Positions 36,179 to 45,635 of a stretch of DNA of 64,000 bases are shown here, piece after piece. A program made the translations under genes and the position numbers. Under the pieces are notes generated by a model that was given only the letters and a program-made list of their open reading frames with translations, ran no database searches and was not told where the DNA came from. Origin of the DNA: Vibrio coralliirubri (GTDB taxonomy: Bacteria; Pseudomonadota; Gammaproteobacteria; Enterobacterales; Vibrionaceae); assembly GCF_024347375.1 (NCBI RefSeq), contig NZ_AP025471.1, positions 1,860,001 to 1,924,000 on the forward strand. The letters run 5' to 3'. The first letter of the stretch is position 1; the number at the start of each line of letters is the position of its first letter.

Positions 36179-36436
36179 ATAAAACGTGAAGGTTTCTTTA
36201 GTGGGTTAACGAAACCTTCAAAATCTGCATCAGCTCCTGAAATTCCTGTTATTGAAAGCAAGAAGCTAACAATAGAAGTAATTCAACCAGAAACACAAAC
36301 TTACTATCATAATGCCATTCAAGCAGCAGTAGACTCAGACAATATTCCCAAAGCACTTAGCTTATTAGACGAAGCAAAAGCATTGGGTATTGAAGGCGCA
36401 CAAGAAGTCTTTGTAAAAGCCGTCAATAAAAAGTAG
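36179..36436 (+). pseudogene. malM: MalM, 3' part, separated by the IS
   Basis: Begins in the right-hand target duplication (ATAAAACGT) and continues in frame from the 5' part as KREGFFSGLTKPSKSASAPE, on to a C-terminal helical segment 'AIQAAVDSDNIPKALSLLDE' (a TPR-like pattern typical of MalM C-termini) and TAG at 36434-36436. It has no start of its own. A terminator follows. Confidence 0.85.
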
Positions 36437-36471
36437 TCGATTAGTTCGTAAATACTGATTGATATAAAGAG

Positions 36472-36503
36472 AAGGGCTCCTAGTAGGGAGCCTTTTTTAT
36501 TGT
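36472..36503 (+). terminator. Intrinsic terminator of lamB-malM
   Basis: AAGGGCTCC-tagta-GGGAGCC followed by TTTTTTATT. Confidence 0.85.
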
Positions 36504-36888
36504 TTGAGATAAATGAACAAGTATATATTCACCTAATTATTGAAATTAAAGTGACCACTGACTTACGTATAATTATAAAGAACTAATATAAGTGGAAGTT
36601 GCCGGCTCTATTTATAGCTTTGAATGACTAGGTTTTGACATAAATACGCTCCCCTCTCTTACTGTTCTCGAGTAACTAGATATGAATCCTATAGATTACC
36701 TGCTACTCCATTAACTGCTCCTAAATTATATTCATGATATCTCCTCTCGATTAAACTAACAGTTCACTTGAGGTTGTTATCCTTTCTACTAAGGACTAAG
36801 AAGGCTCATCTGTCACTTAACAATGAGTATTTATCGATGAGAAACAAAGCAATGGTGTGTTGCATTGGGATTGGAGTCTATTGAGGAT
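36504..36888. other. Non-coding stretch between malM and pulA ends
   Basis: About 385 bp between two terminators of convergent genes. No open frame, hairpin or repeat that I can support; AT-rich with several CTCC-containing stretches and nothing clearly functional. Confidence 0.3.
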
Positions 36889-36913
36889 AAAAAAAGGGAG
36901 ACTGACGTCTCCC
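36889..36913 (-). terminator. Intrinsic terminator of pulA
   Basis: GGGAGAC-tgac? GTCTCCC stem (36896-36913); on the minus strand a run of seven T follows. Confidence 0.85.
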
Positions 36914-36966
36914 AAAGGCTAGCTTTCGATGGTTTTATTATCTTTATTAGAATCTAAGCTTTATGT

Positions 36967-39900
36967 TTAATTCTTGGTTACTGAAACAACTGGACTATCT
37001 ACATCGTCATCCAACTCGTGAATCGCATTTAAGGTAAATGTGTAGCTGCCAGTTTCTGTTACGCTTAATTGGCAGTTACCATCAGTACCTAGGTCGATTG
37101 ACCCATCAGCAAGTTCGACTGAATCACAACCAAAGTTAGGTGTTTTCCAATCTGCATCTGCGAACTTGAAGCCATAATCGCCGGCTTCCAAGTTGCCTGT
37201 TACAGAATAAACACCATTAGCGACAAAGCTCATTGCCCAATCATCCGTTGCGCCCCATCCATTCATGTCACCACGAACGTAAACGGTTGTTTGGCCGTAT
37301 GGCGGAATGCTCGATACATCCTTGTCTGAATTATCAACCGGAAGGCCAGCACCCTGTGCATCACCTTGAGCTTGTACAAATACAGCTGTGGTTAGTGCAG
37401 GGACTGTGAAGGTTTCAGCGGCGAAGCTTGCACCTTTTACAATGTCATCTTCAGAGCTTTGTTGAACGGTGTGAAGTGTAAAGCCTGTTGCTCCCGTGAT
37501 TTTGAACGATTGAGATTCATTGGTTGAGTTTACAACTGCCACAATCGCATCATTTGCAGGGTCAAGATCGTCGCCCGCAGACACACCATCATCGATCGAC
37601 ATGACAATCAGGCCTTCGACTTGATCTTCGCCAACGTTACGGAAGTCGACACGCTTCATAACTTCGTCAGCTGTATCTAAGCGGAACAGTTCGCTTGAGC
37701 TACGGATCTTTAATAGCTCTAGGAATTGCTGCTTAGTTAACTCAATGTCGTCTGCGTCTGGTTTAGCCGCGCTGTCAGCAATGATAGTTTTGATCAGATC
37801 CCAGTTGGCACCATCTTTGTCTTCACGTGGTAAGCCAACATTCCAGTTGTTGTCAGTACCGTCAAACATGACGCGGTTATACCAGTCACCAGAATCGTAA
37901 GAGTCGCGCTGCATTGATTTAGAACGCAGCAGTTCAGACCCCATATGGATGAATGGTATGCCTTGGCCTAACATCACGGTAGAAAGCGATACAGACTGCA
38001 TGCGAGCACGCTCTGCAGAGCTAGTACCTGTGGCGATTTTGTATGCGTTGTTATCCCAAAGCGTTTGGTTATCATGTTTCGACACGTAAGAGATGTTCTC
38101 TGAAGGCATCTTGGTGTAACCAGCTGGCGCGCCGTTGTAATCAACGTTTTTACCCAGTTTGGTATCGCCTTTGTAATCGATCAGCACGTATTCTGCGAGG
38201 TTACCTGCCATACCCAAACGAACAAGGTCTTGGTTGTGCAAGCGACCGTTGATTGAATCTTGATCAACTTTAGTTTCTTCATTGGCAATCGCTGCGTTAC
38301 CAAAGCCTTGGTTAAAGCGAAGTGGGTGGTTGCCTTCTGAATCGACGCCACCGTCGAACGGGCTACCACCACGAACGGCATCACGCAAGCGGTCTGAGAA
38401 GGTACCGATTTCTGTACCTGCCATGTTGATTTGGTTCGCTTGATCGAAGCGTGCGTTATCCGCTACTTCGCCAAAGTCCCAACCTTCACCGTAGAACAGA
38501 GTGTTCGGGTCGATTTGGCGCACTTCTTCCAATGCTTCTACCATTACGCCTTTCGGCTGGTGGCCCATTAAGTCAAAACGGAAGCCGTCCACTTTATAGT
38601 CGTCAGCCCACACCTTAAGTGAGTCGACCATCAATTTACCCATCATCAGGTTTTCGGTCGCAGTGTTGTCACAACAAGTCGAGTTTTCGACGCCACCAGT
38701 GTTGACGTTAAGACGGTGATAGTACCCAGGGACAATCTTATCCAGTACCGACTTATCGTTCACACCAGACGCGTTGGTGTGGTTGTATACCACGTCCATG
38801 ATCAGCTTGAGATCCATGTCGTGCGTGGCTTTCACCATCTGACGGAATTCGAGAATACGCTGTGAACCATTAGGATCGGTCGCGTAACTTCCCTCTGGCA
38901 CCGTGTAATGGAATGGGTCGTAGCCCCAGTTGAAGCTATCAAGCATACGAAGGTCATTCATTAATGCTTGTGCGTCACCCGTTGAAGGGTCATAACCATC
39001 GAGTACATCTTCGATGACTTTGTTTTCGTCTTCGCTTCCACATAAGGCAGCAGTCGGTTTTACATCACACAGTTTGCCTACGGTGTCGGTGATATCAACA
39101 CGGCTCGCGGCATCTTCATCAACGGTAGCGATATCAAATGCTGGTAAGATATGCAGCGTAGTTAAACCTGCTTCTTGCAGTGCCTGTAGGTGTTTGACCG
39201 ACTCACGATCTGCTTCTGTGAGAGCGAGGTATTTTCCATTTAGGTTAGCTGTGCCTAGCTTATCGCTGAAACTAAAATCACGTAGGTGAGATTCGTAAAG
39301 TACATGGTCTTCGTCTTTCTCTACGGTTGGTCGTTGGTAGTTGTCCCAGTTCGCTGGTTTCAAGGTTGAATCATTCAGGTCAATCACTTGAGAATATGCA
39401 GAGTTTTTCGATAAACTGAGTGAGTAAGGGTCCGTTACAAGGCGAGTTTCGATGTTGCCTGTGGTTGGATGGTAGACCTTCACTTGGTAACGATAGTAAC
39501 TGTTGACTGCATTAGACACCGCGTCAGTGGCCCAAATACCCGTCTCAGTGTTTTCCGTCATTGGGATCACTTGTGAACTTTGAAGATCTTCGCTGTAAAG
39601 CACGAGTTCTACATCTTGCGCGGTTGGTGCCCAAAGCTTGAAGGTCGCTGCACTGCCTTCAACAAGCGCGCCTAGTTCTTCACTCATCGCATTACCAGCA
39701 CCTTCGCTAGCAAATACCGCATCAAGTACACCAGGCTTTTGAACCTCAGTTGAAGAGATAACATCGCCATTAGTATTGTAGGCAACAAAAATTATCTGAG
39801 ATTTTAAGATAGCGCGAAGTGTGCTGTCGTCAACGTCAATAGCCAAGGCAGGTAAGCTTGCAAGGTGGCGGAAACGCTCTTTCAATTCAGTAGAAAGCTC

Positions 39901-40596
39901 TCCGTCTTTGCTCAGTTCAATTGCAGTGCCACCGACAATCTCTTTGTCGTCGTTCATCGTGATGCTGTTATCGAGTGCGTAGAACAGTTTCACAGAGTCG
40001 GCATTGCTAGCGGCTTCCCAAGCAATGGTGGTCGCATCTAACCAATGTGCTTTTTGACCATCAATATTGACTGGGCGCTCTGAAATTGGGTCGTAATATA
40101 ACTCGCTGCTGCCATGGAACCCGAATACACCTTGTGAATCACCAAGCTTAGTTAGCTCGATTTTAGAATTGGCACTGCCAAACGCTTTTTCGTCGCCATT
40201 ATGTAAGATGAAGTTCATGCATTTATGTGGGTCAGAAGCATCAGGATCGACTTTCAACACATAGTAAGCACCATAAGTATCGCTGATACCATCGTATTCG
40301 TAAGGGCTGTTCCAATCGGTTCCGGTTTCACTCAATCCCATACCGACTAAGTCTGTGCTAGTACAGCCTTCGCCATTCCACAGGTGAAGTCCCCAACCGT
40401 CGTAAGTAGAGCCTGAAGTGCTTGCGGCTGCAACATCACGTTTGTAATAAACAACAACTTCGTTTTCGCCTGCTTTGTATAAGCCATCATTGCCTGCGTC
40501 GATGTCATTGTCGCTATCACTGCCACAACCTGCGATCAAAGTAGCGGTGAATAGCGGTAAAATTGCTTTGGCTAAAGGCTTTGTTGCGTAATTCAA
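36967..40596 (-). CDS. pulA: Pullulanase-type lipoprotein (GH13), 5' end replaced by IS
   Basis: A ~1200-residue secreted alpha-1,6-debranching enzyme: lipobox LIAGC, N-terminal carbohydrate-binding/pullulanase domains, a CBM48-like domain ('EGSAATFKLWAPTAQDVELVLY') and a GH13 barrel with DVVYNHTNASG, GFRFDLMGHQP (nucleophile), YGEGWDFGE (acid) and SKHDNQTLWD, then a C-terminal module. IS copy 2 sits between codons of the signal peptide: the present first residues MNYATKP come from the IS end, with TTG at 40596 as the only start. The native start is the GTG at 41671, beyond the IS. The long frame is intact, but without its start and promoter expression is doubtful. Confidence 0.88.
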   Translation of the reverse strand: MNYATKPLAKAILPLFTATLIAGCGSDSDNDIDAGNDGLYKAGENEVVVYYKRDVAAASTSGSTYDGWGLHLWNGEGCTSTDLVGMGLSETGTDWNSPYEYDGISDTYGAYYVLKVDPDASDPHKCMNFILHNGDEKAFGSANSKIELTKLGDSQGVFGFHGSSELYYDPISERPVNIDGQKAHWLDATTIAWEAASNADSVKLFYALDNSITMNDDKEIVGGTAIELSKDGELSTELKERFRHLASLPALAIDVDDSTLRAILKSQIIFVAYNTNGDVISSTEVQKPGVLDAVFASEGAGNAMSEELGALVEGSAATFKLWAPTAQDVELVLYSEDLQSSQVIPMTENTETGIWATDAVSNAVNSYYRYQVKVYHPTTGNIETRLVTDPYSLSLSKNSAYSQVIDLNDSTLKPANWDNYQRPTVEKDEDHVLYESHLRDFSFSDKLGTANLNGKYLALTEADRESVKHLQALQEAGLTTLHILPAFDIATVDEDAASRVDITDTVGKLCDVKPTAALCGSEDENKVIEDVLDGYDPSTGDAQALMNDLRMLDSFNWGYDPFHYTVPEGSYATDPNGSQRILEFRQMVKATHDMDLKLIMDVVYNHTNASGVNDKSVLDKIVPGYYHRLNVNTGGVENSTCCDNTATENLMMGKLMVDSLKVWADDYKVDGFRFDLMGHQPKGVMVEALEEVRQIDPNTLFYGEGWDFGEVADNARFDQANQINMAGTEIGTFSDRLRDAVRGGSPFDGGVDSEGNHPLRFNQGFGNAAIANEETKVDQDSINGRLHNQDLVRLGMAGNLAEYVLIDYKGDTKLGKNVDYNGAPAGYTKMPSENISYVSKHDNQTLWDNNAYKIATGTSSAERARMQSVSLSTVMLGQGIPFIHMGSELLRSKSMQRDSYDSGDWYNRVMFDGTDNNWNVGLPREDKDGANWDLIKTIIADSAAKPDADDIELTKQQFLELLKIRSSSELFRLDTADEVMKRVDFRNVGEDQVEGLIVMSIDDGVSAGDDLDPANDAIVAVVNSTNESQSFKITGATGFTLHTVQQSSEDDIVKGASFAAETFTVPALTTAVFVQAQGDAQGAGLPVDNSDKDVSSIPPYGQTTVYVRGDMNGWGATDDWAMSFVANGVYSVTGNLEAGDYGFKFADADWKTPNFGCDSVELADGSIDLGTDGNCQLSVTETGSYTFTLNAIHELDDDVDSPVVSVTKN

Positions 40597-41630
40597 TGGA
40601 ACTAAATCAAGAACCTACGATCTGATCAGCTACCTCCACTCTATCTCGTAGTCCTATGCCTAAGCCTCGTTATAAAACAACCAACTGGAAGCAATACAAC
40701 CGATCACTCATTAACCGTGGTTCTCTGACTTTTTGGATTGATGAAGAAGCAATAAGCGGATGGGCGCAAAGCAAACAGAATAAGCGCGGTAGGCCGCGTC
40801 GGTTCAGTGATTTAGCTATCACGACAGCACTCATGGTCAAACGAGTTTTTTCTATGCCATTGAGAGCGCTGCAAGGATTTATCGACTCGATATTTAGGTT
40901 AGCCCATGTACCGTTAAGTTGTCCGCATTACACCTGCATCAGTCGTAGAGCCAAGCAAGTTGAGGTTTCATTTAAGACTAAAACGAGAGGAGCGATACAG
41001 CACCTAGCCATTGATGCTACTGGCCTTAAGGTTTATGGCGAAGGTGAATGGAAAGTCAAAAAACATGGGACGGATGGCAAGCGTAGAGTCTGGCGAAAGC
41101 TGCATATTGCAGTCGATACCAACACTCATGAGATCATTGCCGCCGAGCTAAGTTTATCGACGGTTACAGATGGAGAAGTACTCCCGAACTTACTGAAACA
41201 AACACGCCGAAGTATCCTTGAGGTGTCTGGTGATGGCGCTTACGACACGAGAGCGTGTCACGCTGCTATTAAGATTAAGGGAGCTATTGCGCTTATTCCC
41301 CCAAGAGAAGGGGCTGCCTTCTGGGAGCGTGGTCACCCTCGAAATTTCGCCGTGGGTTGCCAGAAATTATACGACTCAAATAAGTATTGGAAAGAGCGGT
41401 ATGGATACCACAAACGTTCACTCTCAGAAACAGCGATGTATCGAGTTAAACAGTTGCTAGGAGGGAAACTGAGCTTAAGAAATTACAATGCCCAGGTGGG
41501 TGAAACTTACGCGATGATAAAAGCGTTGAACAAGCTTACTGGGTTAGGTATGCCTGAAACTTGTCGTATTGACTAAGAAACAAGCGAAACGGGTTGGCTC
41601 TATCTCTAAATTTAATTACGCAACAAAGCC
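40577..41630 (+). mobile_element. IS5-family (IS903-group) insertion sequence, copy 2
   Basis: 1054 bp with the same terminal inverted repeats as copy 1, in the opposite orientation. It has a perfect 9-bp target duplication TTGGCTAAA (40568-40576 and 41631-41639). It interrupts pulA within the signal-peptide codons. The own, matching duplications of each copy show two independent insertions rather than one composite transposon. Confidence 0.95.
40656..41576 (+). CDS. IS903-group DDE transposase (copy 2)
   Basis: 306 residues, identical in protein sequence to copy 1, with the same D, D and E positions and full length. It is transcribed away from pulA. Its promoter must lie in the ~80 bp between the left IS end and the ATG, where GGAACTAAATCAAGAACC and the following bases give no unmistakable -35/-10. 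Confidence 0.94.
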   Translation: MPKPRYKTTNWKQYNRSLINRGSLTFWIDEEAISGWAQSKQNKRGRPRRFSDLAITTALMVKRVFSMPLRALQGFIDSIFRLAHVPLSCPHYTCISRRAKQVEVSFKTKTRGAIQHLAIDATGLKVYGEGEWKVKKHGTDGKRRVWRKLHIAVDTNTHEIIAAELSLSTVTDGEVLPNLLKQTRRSILEVSGDGAYDTRACHAAIKIKGAIALIPPREGAAFWERGHPRNFAVGCQKLYDSNKYWKERYGYHKRSLSETAMYRVKQLLGGKLSLRNYNAQVGETYAMIKALNKLTGLGMPETCRID

Positions 41631-41671
41631 TTGGCTAAAGTAGAGCGCTTGAAGCTTCTCTTTTTGGGCAC
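41631..41671 (-). pseudogene. pulA: Severed 5' end of pulA
   Basis: Reading leftward from GTG at 41669-41671 the codons give MPKKRSFKRST, then the target duplication joins L-A-K in frame with the main body. This makes a normal lipoprotein signal (basic n-region, hydrophobic ILPLFTATLIAG, C). No ATG is in frame nearby; the Shine-Dalgarno is weak. Confidence 0.65.
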
Positions 41672-42076
41672 ATTGAAGGTATTTCGTAGAGAGATAATTT
41701 TATTAATATTTATGTTGTTCACGTTTTGATATCCATATTTCACTTTTTATTGAAGATAAATATCCTAGCTTTAACCAAGGTCAACTATTTGTGATGGCAA
41801 TGTATAAAGTTATTTTTAATTCGTAAATATAGGAAACCTAGTGTCAATATCACGCTTTGTATTTGGTTATTGTTAAATTAATTGGATCAATGGCTCATTT
41901 GTTTAATATCAATAATGTAGGGCGTAGAAGCTAGGCGTAGTTAATAAGGATGAGAGCTCATCCTTATAAATGTGAGTAATATATCGAATTGAGAGAGTGT
42001 TAATTTAATTTTGGAATTAAGTTATCTATCAATTAATTGAAGGGGAGTTGTTCGATTATTAACATTGATAGATATA
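41672..42076. promoter_or_regulatory. Original pulA upstream region with palindromic MalT-like site
   Basis: 405 bp, very AT-rich, no gene. ATAAGGATGAG-AG-CTCATCCTTAT (41944-41967) is an 11-bp-arm palindrome whose halves match the GGATGAG core of the MalT box. It would have served pulA before the insertion and now faces only the 14-codon stub and the IS. Confidence 0.45.
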
Positions 42077-43848
42077 TTATCCATTTAAGGATAACACCCA
42101 AGCCAAAGACGCCAGCGGTTTCAATTCAATATTAAAACTGCCAACACTGTTCTCAATGTCGAGCACTTGTTGCGCTATGCCTTCAATATGTTCATTGAGT
42201 ATGTAATGACCATCAACTAATTTGAGTTTTTGAATGACGTCATGTGAAATCTCTAAGTGAATACTTTCGGTGGTATGTTGGCTGAAATTAGCAGCAACAA
42301 TGGTTAGCTCTTGGTGGTCATAGCGCAGAAATGCGTAGACTGAATCACTCAAGTTACTGCACTGGTGTAAGTCTTGGTAATCACCTGTCATCGACGAGTG
42401 CTCTAGCGAAAAGTTCATTACCTTTTGATAGAAGTGACGCAGTTGCTTTTCTTTATTGGTTAGTAACTCACCATCGAACGCACCATTATTCATCCACTTT
42501 TGGTGTTGTGGGACGCCAATGTAGTCAAATATGGAAGTTCGTGAGGGCTGTCCAAAGCCTGCATTCTCTGCACCGAGTTCTCCGACTTCTTGCCCAAAGT
42601 AGATCATGGTTGGAGAACTACTCAATAACGCGCTGACTAGCATCGCAGGCTTCGCGACATGTGGATTGCCAACGAACTCGGGAGAAGCGATGCGTTGCTC
42701 ATCGTGATTGTCCAAGAAATGCAGCATGTGATGTTCAATATCCATCATTTGATGTTGGATTTCAGGGATGATTGCCGTTGAAGCCTTGCCTTGCATGATG
42801 GCTTTGAGACCATCGTACAGATCTACCTTGTCATAGAGGTAGTCCATTTTGCCTAAGTGAATATAGTCGCGGTACAAGTCCGGCTGATACACTTCTGCCA
42901 TCAGAAAGGCATCTTGGTTTTTCATCTTTATTGATGAGTTTAGGTAGCTCCAAAACTCAACAGGCACCATTTCAGCCATGTCGTAGCGGAATCCATCAAC
43001 GCCTTTGTCTAACCAGAATAAGGCGATGTCTCGGAACTTAACCCAAGAGCTAGGCACAGCGACCGATTCCCAGAATTGGTGATGCTCTCGGTAATCGCGT
43101 TGGGCATAGTTTTTGGGGAGCTCAGGGAAATCTTTTGAACCGTCAGGGCGCACACCGTAATTGATCTTCACGGTTTCATACCAATCGTCGAAATTAGGTT
43201 TAGCTAAGCGTGATCCATTGCCCGTCCATTTGGCGGGCGTCTCTATAAAAGGGGAGCTTAGGCTAGGGTGCTGTTCACCACCTAGCGGCGTAAAGACGGG
43301 CTCTATGTCTGGCAATTCAAAGGTGCTGTTGGGAATGTAGTAAAAGTTATTGTCTTTGTGGTATTCCAGCGTTGTGTCATCTTGAGCGCCGAAGTCACTG
43401 ACACCTTCTGGGTTGTTTAAACCTTTATAATGACGCGCAACGTGATTCGGTACGATATCGATAATCACTTTTAAACCATTGTCGTGACTTCTTTTGATTA
43501 GTGCCTCGAACTCTTCCAAACGGCGATCAGGATTCTCAGCGAGGTCTGGATTGACTGAGTAGTAATCTTTTACCGCATAAGGTGATCCTGCTCGGCCTTT
43601 ACCACGCTTGGGTGATCGTCTGAAATCCCGATGTGTTTGTAATCATTGATGATGGCGTGATGTGGCACTCCGGTATACCAAATATGAGTCATACCGAGTT
43701 TGCGGATTTCAGACAGCGCTTTGTCGGTAAAATCACTGAACTTACCGACGCCATTTTGCTCGATTGTGCCCCATGGAACATGTTGGGTGTTTTTATTGCC
43801 AAATAAACGCGTAAAAACTTGGTAGATGGCGTACTTTTGGTTGTACAT
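42077..43848 (-). pseudogene. Cytosolic alpha-amylase-type GH13 enzyme, frameshifted
   Basis: Two open frames make one protein. The 5' frame (MYNQKYAIYQVFTRLFG..., start ATG 43848 with AAAGGAA upstream) ends at 43570. The 3' frame carries VIIDIVPNHVARHY, GFRYDMAEMVP, MAEVYQ and FLDNHDEQR, the four GH13 regions. Adding one G to the AAAGGCC at 43594-43600 reads straight through as VVKGRAGSPYAVKDYYS, so a single-base deletion (or sequencing error) is the only lesion. No signal peptide; about 590 residues when restored. Likely a maltodextrin-degrading enzyme of the mal locus. Confidence 0.85.
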
Positions 43849-43882
43849 ATTTATAATTCCTTTAACTTCCATCATGTTATGT

Positions 43883-43947
43883 AGGGATGAAAGGGCTTGT
43901 TTATTCTTTGCAGGCTAACCGAATTACAATGTGCCTTACTCATCCTT
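43883..43947. promoter_or_regulatory. MalT-like boxes upstream of the amylase
   Basis: AGGGATGAAAG (43883-43893) and ACTCATCCTT (43938-43947) are near-matches to the MalT box in opposite orientation, 35 and 90 bp from the amylase start. With the lamB and pulA sites they suggest a shared MalT regulon. Confidence 0.4.
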
Positions 43948-44004
43948 ATCAAAATCTACAGGGCGTAATTGCTACAGTATGTGAGCTGTTGCCCAAAAGG
44001 AGTC

Positions 44005-44394
44005 ATGTTGTCTTCATCTATTCAAATCGTTATCACCTATTTGGTTCTGGTGGCGGTATCTGTGTTGTTTACAGAAAGTTCTAAAGCGCTGTTGGTGTGG
44101 TATTTGGTTATCGGTGTGGTGACGTTTTTTGTGTACGCAAAAGACAAGCGAGCAGCGATCAATGGTAATTGGCGTGTGCCAGAGAAAACCTTGCACATCT
44201 TTTCTGTTGTTGGTGGCTGGCTAGGGGCGTTGATTGCTCAAGATAAGCTGCGTCATAAAACGCAGAAGCAGCCGTTCAGATCTATCTATTGGCTGACAGT
44301 GGCAATGAATGTTGCGACGTTTGTGTGGACGTTAACACCGAGCGGTCAGGCGACATTTGGGCGCTGGCTTAGCGAGGTTATTGGATACTTGTAA
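44005..44394 (+). CDS. DUF1294 small membrane protein
   Basis: 129 residues with four hydrophobic segments ('QIVITYLVLVAVSVLF', 'ALLVWYLVIGVVTFFVYA', 'FSVVGGWLGALIAQ', 'SIYWLTVAMNVATFVWTL'). The DUF1294 hallmarks DKRAAINGNWRVPE and HIFSVVGGWLGALIAQDKLRHKT (cut) are visible. I start at ATG 44005, with AAAAGGAG five bases upstream; 43969 is too far from any ribosome site. Function of the family is unknown. Confidence 0.75.
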   Translation: MLSSSIQIVITYLVLVAVSVLFTESSKALLVWYLVIGVVTFFVYAKDKRAAINGNWRVPEKTLHIFSVVGGWLGALIAQDKLRHKTQKQPFRSIYWLTVAMNVATFVWTLTPSGQATFGRWLSEVIGYL

Positions 44395-44442
44395 ATTGAT
44401 GGCTAGTAATCACTTACTAACCATCATAGGGAAGCTATCTGG

Positions 44443-45027
44443 TTACAACATCGGAATCGTTGAGGCTAGAAGCAAGCCCGCCATACCGTAGTTAAAGCTT
44501 TTGATGCGAACGGGTGTGGTTAACCAGTGTTGCAGTTGCTTGCCTGCAGCTGTCCAGAATGTCACTGACGGTAAGTTGGCTAGCGTGAAGATACCTGCGA
44601 TGATTGCAAGCTCCCACCATGAACTGCCGCTGCTATAGACTGAAATCGCCGTCAGCGCCATCGACCATCCTTTAGGGTTCACCCACTGAAAACTTGCCGC
44701 GCCGATGAAGGTCATTGGCTTATAAGCCTCGGTGCTTTTGGCTTTGCCGCTCAATGCTATCTTAATCGCTAGGTACACGAGGTAAGCAAGGCTTAGGTAT
44801 TTCAAGATTTGGTGAGTAACCGGATAAGCGTTGAAAATGCCCATTAAACCGAAGCCAACTAACAGCAACATGGCTGCGAACCCTAGAGCTATGCCGAGCA
44901 TGTGCGGAATGGTACGCGCAAAGCCAACATTCGCACCAGAAGTCATGAGCATGATGTTATTTGGACCTGGCGTGAAGGTCGAGACGAACGCAAACAAGGC
45001 AAGTGCGCTAAGTTGTTCTAAAGGCAT
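44443..45027 (-). CDS. LysE-family amino-acid exporter
   Basis: 194 residues, six helices, LysE/RhtB family: 'ALFAFVSTFTPGPNNIMLMTSG' (the conserved first helix with TPGPN) and 'FQWVNPKGWSMALTAISVY'. Start ATG 45027 with GGAG upstream; the longer frame to 45081 lacks family support. Divergent from an Lrp-type regulator gene, the classic arrangement for amino-acid export induced by its substrate. Substrate unknown. Confidence 0.88.
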   Translation of the reverse strand: MPLEQLSALALFAFVSTFTPGPNNIMLMTSGANVGFARTIPHMLGIALGFAAMLLLVGFGLMGIFNAYPVTHQILKYLSLAYLVYLAIKIALSGKAKSTEAYKPMTFIGAASFQWVNPKGWSMALTAISVYSSGSSWWELAIIAGIFTLANLPSVTFWTAAGKQLQHWLTTPVRIKSFNYGMAGLLLASTIPML

Positions 45028-45168
45028 TATGGTTCTCCAGCAAAAAAATGAACGAAGTGACTGACCGGTCATGACTTTCACGTGTTGAGAAACATAGTAG
45101 GTGGAAAGTGAGGCAATTATGTGCTTTTATTTCCTCTATTATCACTAAATGCACAATAATAAGTACTT

Positions 45169-45609
45169 ATGGATAGATTTGACGAAAGGATATTGCAAGA
45201 GCTTAAATTGGACGGCAGAATCTCCAACATTGAGCTTTCAGAACGGATTGGCTTGTCGGCTTCTGCGACCTTAAGACGCGTCCAGGATCTTGAGCGTAAA
45301 GGCATCATTCAAGGTTACCGTGCGGTTCTGGATAATGGGCTGATGGGGGTCGGTTTTATTGCTTATGTTTCGATTGGTTTATCAAGCCACAGCAAAGCGG
45401 CTCAGCTGGAGTTTGAACAGCACGTCAGTATGGAAAAAGAGGTGGTGGAGTGCCACAACATTACTGGAGCCAACGAGTACTTACTAAGGGTAGAAACCAA
45501 AGACCTACCGGGCTATAAGAAATTTCATGCCGATGTGCTTGGGGAATGTGCTCAGGTGCAATCGATTACGACTATGGTTGTGATGGATACACCTAAAGAC
45601 GAGCGCTAG
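45169..45609 (+). CDS. Lrp/AsnC-family transcriptional regulator
   Basis: 146 residues: N-terminal helix-turn-helix (DRFDERILQELKLDGRISNI, then 'GLSASATLRRVQDLERKGII') and the C-terminal RAM ligand domain ('FIAYVSIGLSSHSKAAQLEF', 'ITGANEYLLRVETKDLPGY'). It is divergent from the lysE-type gene, 141 bp away, and probably activates it on binding an amino acid. Confidence 0.92.
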   Translation: MDRFDERILQELKLDGRISNIELSERIGLSASATLRRVQDLERKGIIQGYRAVLDNGLMGVGFIAYVSIGLSSHSKAAQLEFEQHVSMEKEVVECHNITGANEYLLRVETKDLPGYKKFHADVLGECAQVQSITTMVVMDTPKDER

Positions 45610-45635
45610 TCGAGTTTTATTTCAGGAGAGGCGCA

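Noticed and set aside
35125..41630. The two IS copies as the ends of a composite transposon carrying pulA
   Set aside because: Each copy has its own target duplication and pulA continues across the second copy, so they are separate insertions into a resident locus.
43887..44084. 65-codon frame upstream of the DUF1294 gene
   Set aside because: Overlaps the true gene in another frame and has no support; the DUF1294 start at 44005 has a good ribosome site.
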